This document shows positions 1-8,077 of a DNA stretch of 17,234 nucleotides, piece after piece. Position 1 is the stretch's first letter. Every line of letters begins with the position of its first letter. The notes below the pieces were generated by a model, which had not been told where the DNA came from, did not search any database, and saw only the letters and a program-made list of their open reading frames with translations. Source of the stretch: an uncultured Mucilaginibacter sp. (GTDB taxonomy: Bacteria; Bacteroidota; Bacteroidia; Sphingobacteriales; Sphingobacteriaceae); NCBI GenBank assembly GCA_903885865.1, contig CAISKH010000587.1, positions 1 to 17,234 of the forward strand, given 5' to 3'. Made by a program: the position numbers and the translations under genes.

Positions 1-102
1 GCGAACACCCAGTTTAACGATAAAACTATTATGATAATGTGTGGCCTGCGCAGTTCGTTCCGTGCCATGTATACAGACATTGCCAGTTATAGAACGCATT
101 GA
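1..102 (+). CDS. C-terminal fragment of an unrecognised protein
   Basis: An open frame enters from the left edge and stops at TGA (100-102), giving the last 33 residues of a protein. The fragment contains MIMCGLRSSFRAMYTDIA and ends SYRTH. I do not recognise the family from so short a piece. The stop codon is followed within one base by the first TTAG-type repeat, as at other gene ends in this window. The gene converges on dxs, with the repeat-filled gap between them. Reading frame and stop are clear; the function is unknown. Confidence 0.5.
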   Translation, partial: ANTQFNDKTIMIMCGLRSSFRAMYTDIASYRTH

Positions 103-297
103 ATTAGTGATTAGAGGTTAGTTAATTAGAGATTAGGGCTTGTTTTGTTTTTTAAATTAAAGTAAAAAGCCTACCTATTTAACATAATGTATCTCTAATC
201 TCTAATCTCTAATCTCTAATCTCTAATCTCTAATCTCTAATCTCTAATCTCTAATCTCTAATCTCTAATCTCTAATTAACTAACCTCTAATCTCTAA
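103..297. repeat. Heptamer-based inverted repeat locus 1, between convergent genes
   Basis: The gap between the two convergent genes is built from variants of TTAGAGA and its complement. Positions 103-138 carry TTAG-type units (gtgattag, ggttag, gttaattag, gagattag). About 190-297 carries the complementary TCTCTAA units. An AT-rich stretch of about 50 nt with no obvious feature separates them. The two halves can pair, so a transcript from either side could form a long AU-rich hairpin. The dxs stop codon (complement of 294-296) lies inside the last unit. A role as a bidirectional terminator or 3'-end stabiliser is an inference. Confidence 0.8.
192..275. repeat. Tandem array of 12 perfect TCTCTAA heptamers
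   Basis: Twelve consecutive identical 7-bp units occupy exactly 84 bp. They are followed by degenerate relatives (ttaactaacctctaatctctaac) that run into the end of dxs. Because 7 is not a multiple of 3, the array puts stop codons in every frame on both strands (TAA on one strand, TAG on the other). A perfect short-unit array is expected to be prone to slippage, so copy number may differ between strains. It is not coding and has no CRISPR-like spacers. Confidence 0.95.
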
Positions 298-2222
298 CTG
301 GCAATTGTATGTGTATTTCGCTTAATTACAAGGTTTCTTACCTGGGTAGCAATACCCTTGGCATCATAGCCACATTCGGCCCAGAGTTCAGGCTGTTCGC
401 CATGTTCAACAACCCGGTCGGGTATGCCTAAACGTATTATTTGTGCTTTGTAGTTATTGTCGGCCATAAATTCAAGTATAGCGCTGCCCATCCCTCCTTC
501 TACACAACCATCTTCAACAGTTATTACTTTATTAAATTTTTTAAATACTTCATGCAACAATGCTTCATCCAGTGGTTTCACAAAACGCAGGTCATAGTGT
601 GCGGGATAATATCCTTCACCATTTAGTTCCGCAATAGCTTTTATAACCTCATTACCAATATGCCCTATGGTTAATATCGCGGCATCTTCACCATCGTTTA
701 TTTTACGGCCTTTACCAACCGGGATAGCTTTAAACGGGCGCTGCCAGTCGACCATAACACCGTTTCCGCGCGGATAACGGATAACAAACGGCCCCATATC
801 ATCCTGCTGTGCGGTAAACATTAGGTTGCGCAGTTCTTCTTCATTCATTGGTGCAGATACCGTCATATTGGGTATACAGCGCATATAAGCCAGGTCATAC
901 GCCCCATGATGAGTTGGTCCGTCGGAACCGGCAATGCCGGCTCTATCTAAACAAAACACCACATTAAGCTTTTGTATAGCTACATCATGTATGACCTGGT
1001 CGTATGCCCTTTGCATAAAACTGGAGTAGATATTGCAAAAAGGTATTAACCCCTGGGTAGATAAACCTGCCGAAAACGTTACGGCATGCTGCTCGGCAAT
1101 ACCTACATCAAAAGCACGGTTAGGCATAGCCTTCATCATCAGGTTAAGCGAACAGCCCGATGGCATGGCCGGTGTAATGCCCATTATTTTGGGGTTTTTC
1201 TCCGCCAGTTCAATAATGGTATGGCCAAACACATCCTGGTATTTTGGGGGCTGCGGTTTTTCCTGCTTTGTTTTTTTTATCTCGCCGGTTATCTTATCAA
1301 ACAAACCGGGGGCGTGCCACTTGGTCTGGTCCTTTTCGGCCAAGGCATAACCCTTGCCCTTGGTGGTAATGCAATGTAATAGTTTTGGCCCTGGTATATC
1401 GCGCAGGTCGCGCAATACCTTAACCAGGTGTTTTACATCGTGCCCGTCAATAGGGCCAAAGTATCTGAATTTAAGCGCCTCAAAAAAATTGCTTCGCTTA
1501 AGCAAAGTACCTTTATTGCTTTTTTCTATTTTAAGCGCCATAGTGTAGGCGTCGGGACCTATAGAAGATATTTTTGCCAGCACGCCGGCAATATCATCCC
1601 TGAAACGGTTATATGGTTTAGAGGTAGTTATATTGGTCAGGTAATCCTTGAGCGCGCCGACGTTAGGATCGATAGACATATTATTGTCGTTAAGAATCAC
1701 CAATAAATTAGAGTTTTCAATACCTGCGTGATTCAGCGCTTCAAAAGCTATGCCGGCGGTCATGGCGCCATCGCCTATTACGGCTACGTGCTGCCTGTCG
1801 GTTTCGCCTTTATATTGCGAAGCTACCGCCATACCCAGTGCTACCGATATAGAGGTTGAAGAGTGCCCCACCCCAAAAGTATCATATTCGCTCTCTGAGC
1901 GCTTGGGGAACCCGCTGAGCCCGCCGTATATACGATTAGTATGAAAAGCCTCACGGCGCCCTGTAAGTATTTTATGGCCATAAGCCTGGTGGCCCACGTC
2001 CCAAACTAATTGGTCATACGGTGTATTTAGTATGTATTGTAAAGCTACGGTCAATTCAACCACACCCAAGCTCGCGGCAAAATGCCCCCCGTTTACCGAT
2101 ACTATGTCAATTATATATTGACGCAGTTCCTGGCAAACCTGCTCAAGCTGCTCTTCGCCAAGCTTCTTTAAATCAGATGGATAGTTTATCTTTCCTAATA
2201 AGTCACCGGCTTGTACCTGCAT
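294..2222 (-). CDS. dxs: 1-deoxy-D-xylulose-5-phosphate synthase
   Basis: This thiamine-diphosphate enzyme condenses pyruvate and glyceraldehyde 3-phosphate to DXP. That is the first step of the MEP isoprenoid pathway and also feeds thiamine and pyridoxal synthesis. The 642-residue length is close to the family norm. Family motifs appear in order: GGHFAASLG (H47), WDVGHQAYGHKILTGR (H78), the thiamine-diphosphate signature from GDGAMTAG (150-157) to NDNNMSID (178-185), FRYFGPIDGHD (about 252-262), the central domain with the catalytic glutamate in GIAEQHA (E377), and DRAGIAGSDGPTHHG (426-440). A transketolase C-terminal domain follows. The ATG at 2222 is the natural start. It is divergent from scpA, and its TAG stop falls inside the heptamer repeat. 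No missing key residue was seen. Confidence 0.97.
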   Translation of the reverse strand: MQVQAGDLLGKINYPSDLKKLGEEQLEQVCQELRQYIIDIVSVNGGHFAASLGVVELTVALQYILNTPYDQLVWDVGHQAYGHKILTGRREAFHTNRIYGGLSGFPKRSESEYDTFGVGHSSTSISVALGMAVASQYKGETDRQHVAVIGDGAMTAGIAFEALNHAGIENSNLLVILNDNNMSIDPNVGALKDYLTNITTSKPYNRFRDDIAGVLAKISSIGPDAYTMALKIEKSNKGTLLKRSNFFEALKFRYFGPIDGHDVKHLVKVLRDLRDIPGPKLLHCITTKGKGYALAEKDQTKWHAPGLFDKITGEIKKTKQEKPQPPKYQDVFGHTIIELAEKNPKIMGITPAMPSGCSLNLMMKAMPNRAFDVGIAEQHAVTFSAGLSTQGLIPFCNIYSSFMQRAYDQVIHDVAIQKLNVVFCLDRAGIAGSDGPTHHGAYDLAYMRCIPNMTVSAPMNEEELRNLMFTAQQDDMGPFVIRYPRGNGVMVDWQRPFKAIPVGKGRKINDGEDAAILTIGHIGNEVIKAIAELNGEGYYPAHYDLRFVKPLDEALLHEVFKKFNKVITVEDGCVEGGMGSAILEFMADNNYKAQIIRLGIPDRVVEHGEQPELWAECGYDAKGIATQVRNLVIKRNTHTIAS

Positions 2223-2242
2223 TGATATTAATCAGAATATTT

Positions 2243-2263
2243 AACTTGCAAAGTAAGCAAGTT
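2243..2263. promoter_or_regulatory. 7-bp inverted repeat upstream of dxs
   Basis: AACTTGC (2243-2249) and GCAAGTT (2257-2263) form a perfect 7-bp dyad with a 7-nt centre. On the dxs strand the centre covers TTACTTTG (complement of 2249-2256), a 7/8 match to the Bacteroidota -7 element TAnnTTTG. No convincing -33 TTG was found at the expected distance. The dyad could be an operator over the dxs promoter or a small hairpin about 20 nt before the start codon. The sequence symmetry is certain; the function is a guess. Confidence 0.35.
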
Positions 2264-2326
2264 TAATCGGTAAATTAAGTACAATTAACACTATTTATTG
2301 TTTGTTATTGTATTTTTATCGCAACT

Positions 2327-3079
2327 ATGGATGAAGAAAGCTTCGAAATAAAGCTACCCCAGTTTGAAGGCCCGTTCGACCTGCTGCTTTTTTTTATTGA
2401 ACGCGATGAGTTGGATATACATGATATACCCATAGCGCGTATTACGGACGATTTTTTGAACTACATCCACCAGATGGTGAGCCTTAACATTGAGCTGGCC
2501 AGCGAGTTTATTTTTGTAGCCGCAACGCTGATGCGCATTAAAGCCAAAATGCTGCTGCCCCGTTATGATGCAGAAGACGGCGAAAGTGAAATAGACCAGA
2601 AAGATGAACTGATAAGGAAACTCATCGAATATAAACGGTTTAAAGACCTATGTGAAGAACTGCGCCCGTTTGAAGATGAACGGTTTATGCAGGAAAGGCG
2701 TGGCAATATTAAACACGACCTGGAACAAGCGGAGCGCGTTGCCACCCCCGAAGAGGAATTGGCCATCATTAGTTTGTATAAACTAATGATGGTGTACGCG
2801 CGGCTTATGAAAAACTACACAAACAGTACCGAGGATATTACCCATACTGTTGAACAATATCCCTATACAATAGAAAGACAAAAAGAAGCTATTGGCGGCC
2901 TGTTGCGGATCAACAAAATGCTGGATTTTAAAGCAATTGCCGGAAACTCAGAAAACAAGGTACATTTTGTATATAATTTCCTGGCAGTGCTTGAAATGCT
3001 GCAGCAGGAGTTAATAGATATACAAATAGGGTTAGGGTTTAATAATTTTTGGATATCGGAGAGAGAGACTAGAAGTTAG
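2327..3079 (+). CDS. scpA: Segregation and condensation protein A (kleisin)
   Basis: ScpA is the kleisin subunit that bridges SMC heads, with ScpB, in the bacterial condensin that organises and separates chromosomes. The 250-residue protein opens with the family signature FEGPFDLLLFFIERDELDIH (13-32) followed by IPIARITDDFLNYI. It has a charged central region (about 80-140) and ends with a short winged-helix-like segment (LDIQIGLGFNNFWI). The ATG at 2327 follows a 104-nt divergent gap from dxs. No scpB or smc lies in this window. The TAG stop overlaps the start of repeat locus 2. A weak -7 match, TATTTTTA (2311-2318), lies 8 nt before the start, but no -33 element was seen. Confidence 0.93.
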   Translation: MDEESFEIKLPQFEGPFDLLLFFIERDELDIHDIPIARITDDFLNYIHQMVSLNIELASEFIFVAATLMRIKAKMLLPRYDAEDGESEIDQKDELIRKLIEYKRFKDLCEELRPFEDERFMQERRGNIKHDLEQAERVATPEEELAIISLYKLMMVYARLMKNYTNSTEDITHTVEQYPYTIERQKEAIGGLLRINKMLDFKAIAGNSENKVHFVYNFLAVLEMLQQELIDIQIGLGFNNFWISERETRS

Positions 3080-3168
3080 TGATTGGAGATTAGGTCAAAT
3101 GTTAACAACACCAAATTACTCACAACCCTAAACTAATTAACTAATCTCCAATTAACTAATCTCTAATC
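3075..3168. repeat. Heptamer-based inverted repeat locus 2 (scpA-glyA gap)
   Basis: The left arm (3075-3094) is a variant reading gttagtgattggagattagg. The right half (3133-3168) contains CTAATCTCCAAT and further TAATCTC/AATTAACT units. ATTGGAGATTAG (3082-3093) pairs perfectly over 12 bp with CTAATCTCCAAT (3141-3152). Both arms depart from the usual TTAGAGA/TCTCTAA at the same paired position, so the stem is kept. The left arm overlaps the scpA stop codon (3077-3079). The rest of the 119-nt gap shows no clear promoter for glyA. Confidence 0.75.
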
Positions 3169-3198
3169 TTATTAACTTAGCGCCGTTTTTAAAATAAT

Positions 3199-4473
3199 AT
3201 GAAAAGAGACAAATTAATATTTAAGCTGCTGGATGAAGAGCAGCAGCGGCAGGAAGAAGGATTAGAGCTGATAGCGTCGGAAAATTTTGTGAGCAGGCAG
3301 GTTATGGAAGCGGCCGGTTCGGTTGCTACCAATAAGTATGCCGAGGGTTTGCCCGGCAAGCGGTATTATGGCGGCTGCCAGGTGGTTGATGAAATTGAGA
3401 CCATAGCTATTGAACGTGCAAAACAACTGTTCAATGCCGAATGGGCAAATGTACAGCCGCACTCGGGAGCGCAGGCAAATGCGGCGGTTATGCTGGCCTG
3501 CCTTAATCCGGGCGATAAAATATTAGGATTTGATCTTTCGCACGGCGGGCACTTAACACATGGTTCGGCGGTTAATTTTTCTGGTAAATTATATGAGCCG
3601 CATTTTTATGGGGTTAGAAAAGATACCGGCTACGTTGATTATGACCAGTTAAAAAAAGTGGCGCTTGCCGAAAAGCCAAAAATGATCATTTGCGGCGCGT
3701 CGGCTTACTCGCGCGATTGGGATTACGAGTTTATCCGCAAAGTAGCGGATGAAATTGGCGCACTGGTATTGGCTGATATTTCGCACCCGGCTGGTTTAAT
3801 AGCAAGGGGTTTATTAACCGACCCGCTGCCGCATTGCCATATTGTTACCACTACTACCCATAAAACCTTGCGCGGTCCGCGCGGGGGGTTAATTATGATG
3901 GGTAAAGATTTTGAAAACCCGTGGGGGTTAAAAACACCAAAAGGCGAGATCAGGATGATGTCAAACCTGCTGGATATGGCCGTTTTTCCGGGTACGCAGG
4001 GTGGGCCTTTAGAGCATATTATAGCTGCGAAGGCCATTGCCTTTGGCGAGGCACTGTCTGATAGCTACATGAAATACATACTACAGGTAAAAAAGAATGG
4101 CGCCGCCATTGCCAAAGCGTTTACCGACCGCGGTTATGAAATCGTATCGGGCGGAACAGACAACCACCTGGTGCTGATAGATCTGCGCAACAAAAACGTA
4201 ACCGGCAAAGCTGCCGAGAACGCGTTGGTTAAGGCTGATATCACCATCAATAAAAACATGGTGCCTTATGATGATAAATCGCCTTTTATAACTTCGGGCA
4301 TCCGTATTGGTACTGCGGCGGTAACCACACGAGGAATGAAAGAGAAACAAATGGAAGCTATTGTTGTTCTTATAGATGAGGTAATAAAAGACCCCGAAAA
4401 TGAAACTTCTTTAACCAAAATCCGTAAAAAAGTGCATAAACTAACGGAACAGTTTCCGCTATACCGGGATTAG
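3199..4473 (+). CDS. glyA: Serine hydroxymethyltransferase
   Basis: This PLP enzyme interconverts serine and glycine while charging tetrahydrofolate with a one-carbon unit in the cytoplasm. The 424-residue length is typical. Motifs seen are ELIASENFVS (23-32), the substrate/folate region NKYAEGLPGKRYYGG (45-59), HSGAQANAAV (88-97), DISHPAGLIARG (193-204), and the PLP-lysine segment VTTTTHKTLRGPRGG with the Schiff-base lysine at K222. The DISHPAG form replaces the D-x-A-H-x-A-G of the E. coli-type enzyme; I believe it is the usual Bacteroidota variant. The ATG at 3199 has no Shine-Dalgarno. The kinase gene begins 14 nt after its stop, so the two may be cotranscribed. Confidence 0.97.
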   Translation: MKRDKLIFKLLDEEQQRQEEGLELIASENFVSRQVMEAAGSVATNKYAEGLPGKRYYGGCQVVDEIETIAIERAKQLFNAEWANVQPHSGAQANAAVMLACLNPGDKILGFDLSHGGHLTHGSAVNFSGKLYEPHFYGVRKDTGYVDYDQLKKVALAEKPKMIICGASAYSRDWDYEFIRKVADEIGALVLADISHPAGLIARGLLTDPLPHCHIVTTTTHKTLRGPRGGLIMMGKDFENPWGLKTPKGEIRMMSNLLDMAVFPGTQGGPLEHIIAAKAIAFGEALSDSYMKYILQVKKNGAAIAKAFTDRGYEIVSGGTDNHLVLIDLRNKNVTGKAAENALVKADITINKNMVPYDDKSPFITSGIRIGTAAVTTRGMKEKQMEAIVVLIDEVIKDPENETSLTKIRKKVHKLTEQFPLYRD

Positions 4474-4487
4474 CGCACCAACAATAA

Positions 4488-7244
4488 ATGATTCAAACAA
4501 ACCAGGCTTTTTCTGATTCCGAAATCAAGCGTTTAGACGCGCTTAATTCATACAATGTTTTAGACTCATTTCCCGAAAAAGAATACGATGCCATAACCCG
4601 TTTAGCGTCTTATATTTGCCAGGTTCCTATCGCGCTCATTACATTAATTGATGAGGAACGGCAATGGTTCAAATCAAAAGTTGGTCTTGATATTAATGAA
4701 ACAGCACGCGGCGACGCGTTTTGTAATCATACCATTCTCAGCGATGAGTTAATGGAAATTGAGAATGCGACCGAGCACGAAATCTTTAAGCATAACCCGT
4801 TTGTAAGTGGCACTGCTAACATCCGCTTTTACGCCGGCGCGCCGCTTATTGATCCGGAAGGACATCGATTAGGCTCTTTATGCGTAATTGATACCGTTCC
4901 GCATAAACTTACCCCTGAACAGCGGGATGCTTTGCGTACACTGGCTGATGAAATAATGTCGCACTTTGTATTGCGGAAGCAAAAGCTGGCGCTTGAAAAC
5001 TCATTAAAAGTTCACAAAGAATTTTTTAATTTATTTAACAGTTCGCCCGAGATACATTTAATAGCCGATAAGGATTCAAATATCGAGCTGATCAACAATT
5101 CTGTTAAAACCATATTAGGTTATGAGCCCCGGGAGGCCATTGGGCGTTCTCTTTGGGACTTTGTTGTTGGCCGCAACCGGGAGCAATTTGTACCGCTTAT
5201 TGAGAAGGCCTTAGTAAGCGGGCAATCGTATGAGCTGGAGACTCAAACAATCTCAGCCGATAATAAAGTAAAATGGATTGGATGGTGCGGTATATATAAG
5301 GCGGAAAAATGGTATGCCAGCGGGCGCGATATTACTTATCAAAAGAAAATTTTAGCCGACCTTGAGCGGCTATCGTTGGTGGCTAGTAAAATTGTTAACG
5401 GCATAGTAATAAGCGATGCTGACGACAAGATAATATGGACAAATGGGGCATTTGAAAAGATAACGGGCTATAACCACGCTGATGTTGAAAACAAGCGGCT
5501 ACCTGATGTAATAATAGGACCGGATGATGATAAAGGCGGGCGCGAACAATACAATGAGCAAATTCAAAAAAAACAATCGTATTCTGTTCATGTATTTGCT
5601 ACAAGAAAAGATGGCAGGCAAATATGGCTGTCAATCAACAATTCTGTTATTTATAATGAACAGGGCGAAATTGAAAAATACATAAGGGTTATAGTTGATA
5701 TAACTAAACGGATCACGGCCCAAAAGGATCTGGAAATGCTATCACTAGTAGCAAGCAATACTACCAGCGGCGTTGTAATAAACAATAGCGAAGGTGAAAT
5801 TGAATGGGTAAATCATGCGTTCGAAAAAATTACCGGCTATAATTTAACTGATGTAAATAACAAGCATCTTGGCGATATATTACAGGGAGAGCTTACTGAT
5901 CAATCCATTATACAAAAGGGCCGCGACCTTTCAAAAAATAAACAATCATTCGAGGTTGACCTGCTTGCTTACCGTAAGGACGGTAAACCCATATGGCTTA
6001 CGGTTATTAATTCGATTATACTCAATAAGGAAGGCGCTGTTGATAAATATATTGAAGTGGTTATTGATATAAGCGCAAAAAAGAAGGTAGAGCTGGAACT
6101 TATAGCCGCCAAAGAAGAAGCCCTGCAGTTAAGCAGGGCCAAGGATATGTTTATATCGGTGATGAGCCATGAAATACGTACACCGCTTAATGCGGTTATT
6201 GGCATATCGCGTTTGCTGTTAGATGCAAATCTGCCTGAATCACAAAAAGAAAACCTGGATGTGCTTAAATTCTCTGCCGATAATTTAATGACGTTGATAA
6301 ACGACGTGCTTGACTTTACCAAAATAGAGACAGGGAATGTTGAACTGGAAAAAGGCAGTGTTGACCTCCGCGAAACCGTTCAAAGTATTATAGGGTCATT
6401 ACAATATAAAACCAAACCAAAAAATATATATCTTAACGCAAATATTGATGCTGCCGTGCCGGCAATAGTTATAGGCGATAGTACCAGGTTATCACAAATA
6501 CTGCTAAACCTTGGGAGTAACGCGGTTAAATTTACAGAACATGGCGGCATAACAATTGAACTTAAGGTAATTGAACAAACCAGGAAAAACGTGCGTATAC
6601 GCTTTTCTGTAACTGATACAGGAATAGGTATAGCACATAGCAAATTAAGTACGATATTTGAATCGTTTAAACAAGCCGAGGTTGATATTACACGAAAGTA
6701 CGGCGGAACAGGTTTGGGCCTTGCGATCAGTAAAAAATTGATAGAGCTACACGACTCCCGGATAAATGTTGACAGCGAACCGGGAAAAGGCTCAACCTTT
6801 TGGTTTACAATAACGTTTAACAAGGATAATAATAAGAAAAGCAATCAGAATAAGGTGGAAAGAGAAATAAACATGCATGTGCTTGTTGTGGACGATAACC
6901 AGATCAACAGGTTATTGATCAATAAAATATTAACCAAATGGGGCGCAACCATTGATTTTGCCGAAAACGGATTACAAGCTGTAAACAAAGTAGAAAGCAA
7001 CAAAAACTATGATGCGGTATTAATGGATATCCATATGCCCGAAATGGGTGGCCTGGAAGCCACACAGATCATCCGCGCTAAAAGCGAACCTTACTTTAAA
7101 CAATTGCCTATTATAGCTTTAACAGCATCCATGTTAAACGCACAGATTAGCCTAATGGGTGATGCCGGAATGAACGATTATATACTAAAACCCTTCGAGC
7201 CAGGCACCTTATTTGAAAAACTAAGCAGGTATCAGAAACAGTGA
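4488..7244 (+). CDS. Soluble hybrid sensor histidine kinase (GAF-PAS-PAS-PAS-HisKA-HATPase-REC)
   Basis: This 918-residue hybrid histidine kinase has no membrane segment, so it should sense a cytoplasmic signal. Domains in order: a GAF domain (about 20-165), PAS1 (about 178-285), PAS2 (about 293-412) and PAS3 (about 415-535). PAS2 and PAS3 resemble each other closely (LSLVAS, AFEKITGYN, RKDG, IWL, VIDI). HisKA follows with the phospho-acceptor H561 in MSHEIRTPLN. The HATPase domain has the N-box LLNLGSNAVKFT (N678), DTGIGI (710-715), FESFKQ and GGTGLGLAI. The C-terminal receiver has the acceptor D847 in VLMDIHMPEM and K901. All catalytic residues are present. There is no adjacent response regulator; glyA is 14 nt upstream. 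The stop codon lies inside repeat locus 3. The signal is unknown. Confidence 0.95.
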   Translation: MIQTNQAFSDSEIKRLDALNSYNVLDSFPEKEYDAITRLASYICQVPIALITLIDEERQWFKSKVGLDINETARGDAFCNHTILSDELMEIENATEHEIFKHNPFVSGTANIRFYAGAPLIDPEGHRLGSLCVIDTVPHKLTPEQRDALRTLADEIMSHFVLRKQKLALENSLKVHKEFFNLFNSSPEIHLIADKDSNIELINNSVKTILGYEPREAIGRSLWDFVVGRNREQFVPLIEKALVSGQSYELETQTISADNKVKWIGWCGIYKAEKWYASGRDITYQKKILADLERLSLVASKIVNGIVISDADDKIIWTNGAFEKITGYNHADVENKRLPDVIIGPDDDKGGREQYNEQIQKKQSYSVHVFATRKDGRQIWLSINNSVIYNEQGEIEKYIRVIVDITKRITAQKDLEMLSLVASNTTSGVVINNSEGEIEWVNHAFEKITGYNLTDVNNKHLGDILQGELTDQSIIQKGRDLSKNKQSFEVDLLAYRKDGKPIWLTVINSIILNKEGAVDKYIEVVIDISAKKKVELELIAAKEEALQLSRAKDMFISVMSHEIRTPLNAVIGISRLLLDANLPESQKENLDVLKFSADNLMTLINDVLDFTKIETGNVELEKGSVDLRETVQSIIGSLQYKTKPKNIYLNANIDAAVPAIVIGDSTRLSQILLNLGSNAVKFTEHGGITIELKVIEQTRKNVRIRFSVTDTGIGIAHSKLSTIFESFKQAEVDITRKYGGTGLGLAISKKLIELHDSRINVDSEPGKGSTFWFTITFNKDNNKKSNQNKVEREINMHVLVVDDNQINRLLINKILTKWGATIDFAENGLQAVNKVESNKNYDAVLMDIHMPEMGGLEATQIIRAKSEPYFKQLPIIALTASMLNAQISLMGDAGMNDYILKPFEPGTLFEKLSRYQKQ

Positions 7245-7332
7245 TTAGTTAATTAGAGGTTAGAGGTTAGAGATTAGTTGAATATTTAATAATACGCTAA
7301 GCCTAATCTCTAATTAACCAATCTCTAATCAC
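7241..7332. repeat. Heptamer-based inverted repeat locus 3 between convergent genes
   Basis: This locus fills the whole gap between the convergent kinase and comF genes. Outer arms GTGATTAG (7241-7248) and CTAATCAC (7325-7332) are perfect complements. Inner arms TTAGAGATTAG (7267-7277) and CTAATCTCTAA (7303-7313) are also perfect complements, with a loop of about 25 nt. The kinase TGA stop (7242-7244) is part of the first arm, and the comF stop lies 3 bases past the last arm. The form and position suggest a bidirectional transcription terminator or mRNA 3'-end structure. That role is inferred. Confidence 0.8.
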
Positions 7333-7335
7333 TCC

Positions 7336-8034
7336 CTATTCCGCATACGCTATAGTAGCGATACTTAATTTTAATCCGGGAATTTTAAGTAATTCTATGC
7401 CACAGGCCTCGAGCGTTGAGCCGGTGGTTACAATATCGTCTACCAGCAATACGTGCTTATCCTTTAATTTTTCGGGATCATTAACAACAAATACTTCCTG
7501 CATATTTTCAAACCTTGCAAAGCGCGATCGATGCGTTTGGGTTTCGGTGGCTTTTAGGCGTACAAGGTTATTATCTTCAACGATGGCCTGTAATTTTTGA
7601 GCAAGGCCATCGGCAAAACAGGCGCTTTGGTTATACCCCCGCTGCTTTAACCGGCTTTTATGCAGAGGAACGGGTATAATATAATCAACCGATGCAAAGT
7701 TGTTATTTGCACTTAATTGACTGCCGGCTATATTTCCCAATAAATTTCCAATGCGGGGCATACCTTTATATTTAAAATGGTGCATAAGGTTTTGTACCCT
7801 GCCCCCTTTTGAAAAATAGTATAACGAATAGGCCTCCTCTACTTTTATTTTGCCCCAAAACTGTTGGGCAACTATGTTATCAGGTTGTTGATGAAAATTG
7901 GTGAGGGGTAAATTGTAAAGGCAATCGGTACAAATTACCTGTTCATGGGCTACCAGGGAGGTGCCACAGGCGGGACAAAGCTCGGGGAATAGCAGTGATA
8001 AAAAATCGGCCAGGTAACCGCTTTGCAGTTTCAT
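7336..8034 (-). CDS. comF: ComF family amidophosphoribosyltransferase-like protein
   Basis: ComF proteins combine an N-terminal zinc-ribbon-like segment with a type I phosphoribosyltransferase fold, and are linked to DNA uptake or processing of imported DNA in transformable bacteria. In this 232-residue protein, Cys pairs C20-x2-C23 and C35-x2-C38 form the predicted zinc site. PVPLHKSRLKQRGYNQ (121-136) is the family hallmark. VLLVDDIVTTGST (195-207) is the PRPP-binding loop. The ATG at 8034 is the only sensible start. It lies 43 nt downstream of the SCO1-like gene on the same strand, so it may be read through from that operon, although its function looks unrelated. Actual competence cannot be judged from this gene. 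Confidence 0.93.
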   Translation of the reverse strand: MKLQSGYLADFLSLLFPELCPACGTSLVAHEQVICTDCLYNLPLTNFHQQPDNIVAQQFWGKIKVEEAYSLYYFSKGGRVQNLMHHFKYKGMPRIGNLLGNIAGSQLSANNNFASVDYIIPVPLHKSRLKQRGYNQSACFADGLAQKLQAIVEDNNLVRLKATETQTHRSRFARFENMQEVFVVNDPEKLKDKHVLLVDDIVTTGSTLEACGIELLKIPGLKLSIATIAYAE

Positions 8035-8077
8035 GGCATTAATGTAATATGTTTTTTATAAAAAAGAAACCCGCAGC

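Noticed and set aside
192..275. CRISPR array or telomere-like repeat
   Set aside because: The unit is only 7 bp with no spacers between copies, so it is not CRISPR. It resembles telomeric TTAGGG-type repeats only superficially; it sits between two bacterial genes and has two diverged sister loci.
441..2266. Several + strand open frames of 61-105 codons opposite dxs
   Set aside because: They lie fully or almost fully antisense to a well-supported dxs gene, show no recognisable protein pattern, and some begin only at TTG.
3199..4473. Defective serine hydroxymethyltransferase because of DISHPAG instead of DxAHxAG
   Set aside because: The PLP lysine and the other active-site motifs are intact, length is normal, and the variant is probably the usual form in this phylum.
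5366..6095. Blue-light (LOV) photoreceptor kinase
   Set aside because: The adduct-forming cysteine is missing from both LOV-like domains, so a conventional photocycle is not expected.
8041..8077. Terminator in the gap between the SCO1-like gene and comF
   Set aside because: The only symmetry is a short T/A run (TTTTTTATAAAAAA) without a GC stem. It does not support a terminator call, so read-through into comF remains possible.
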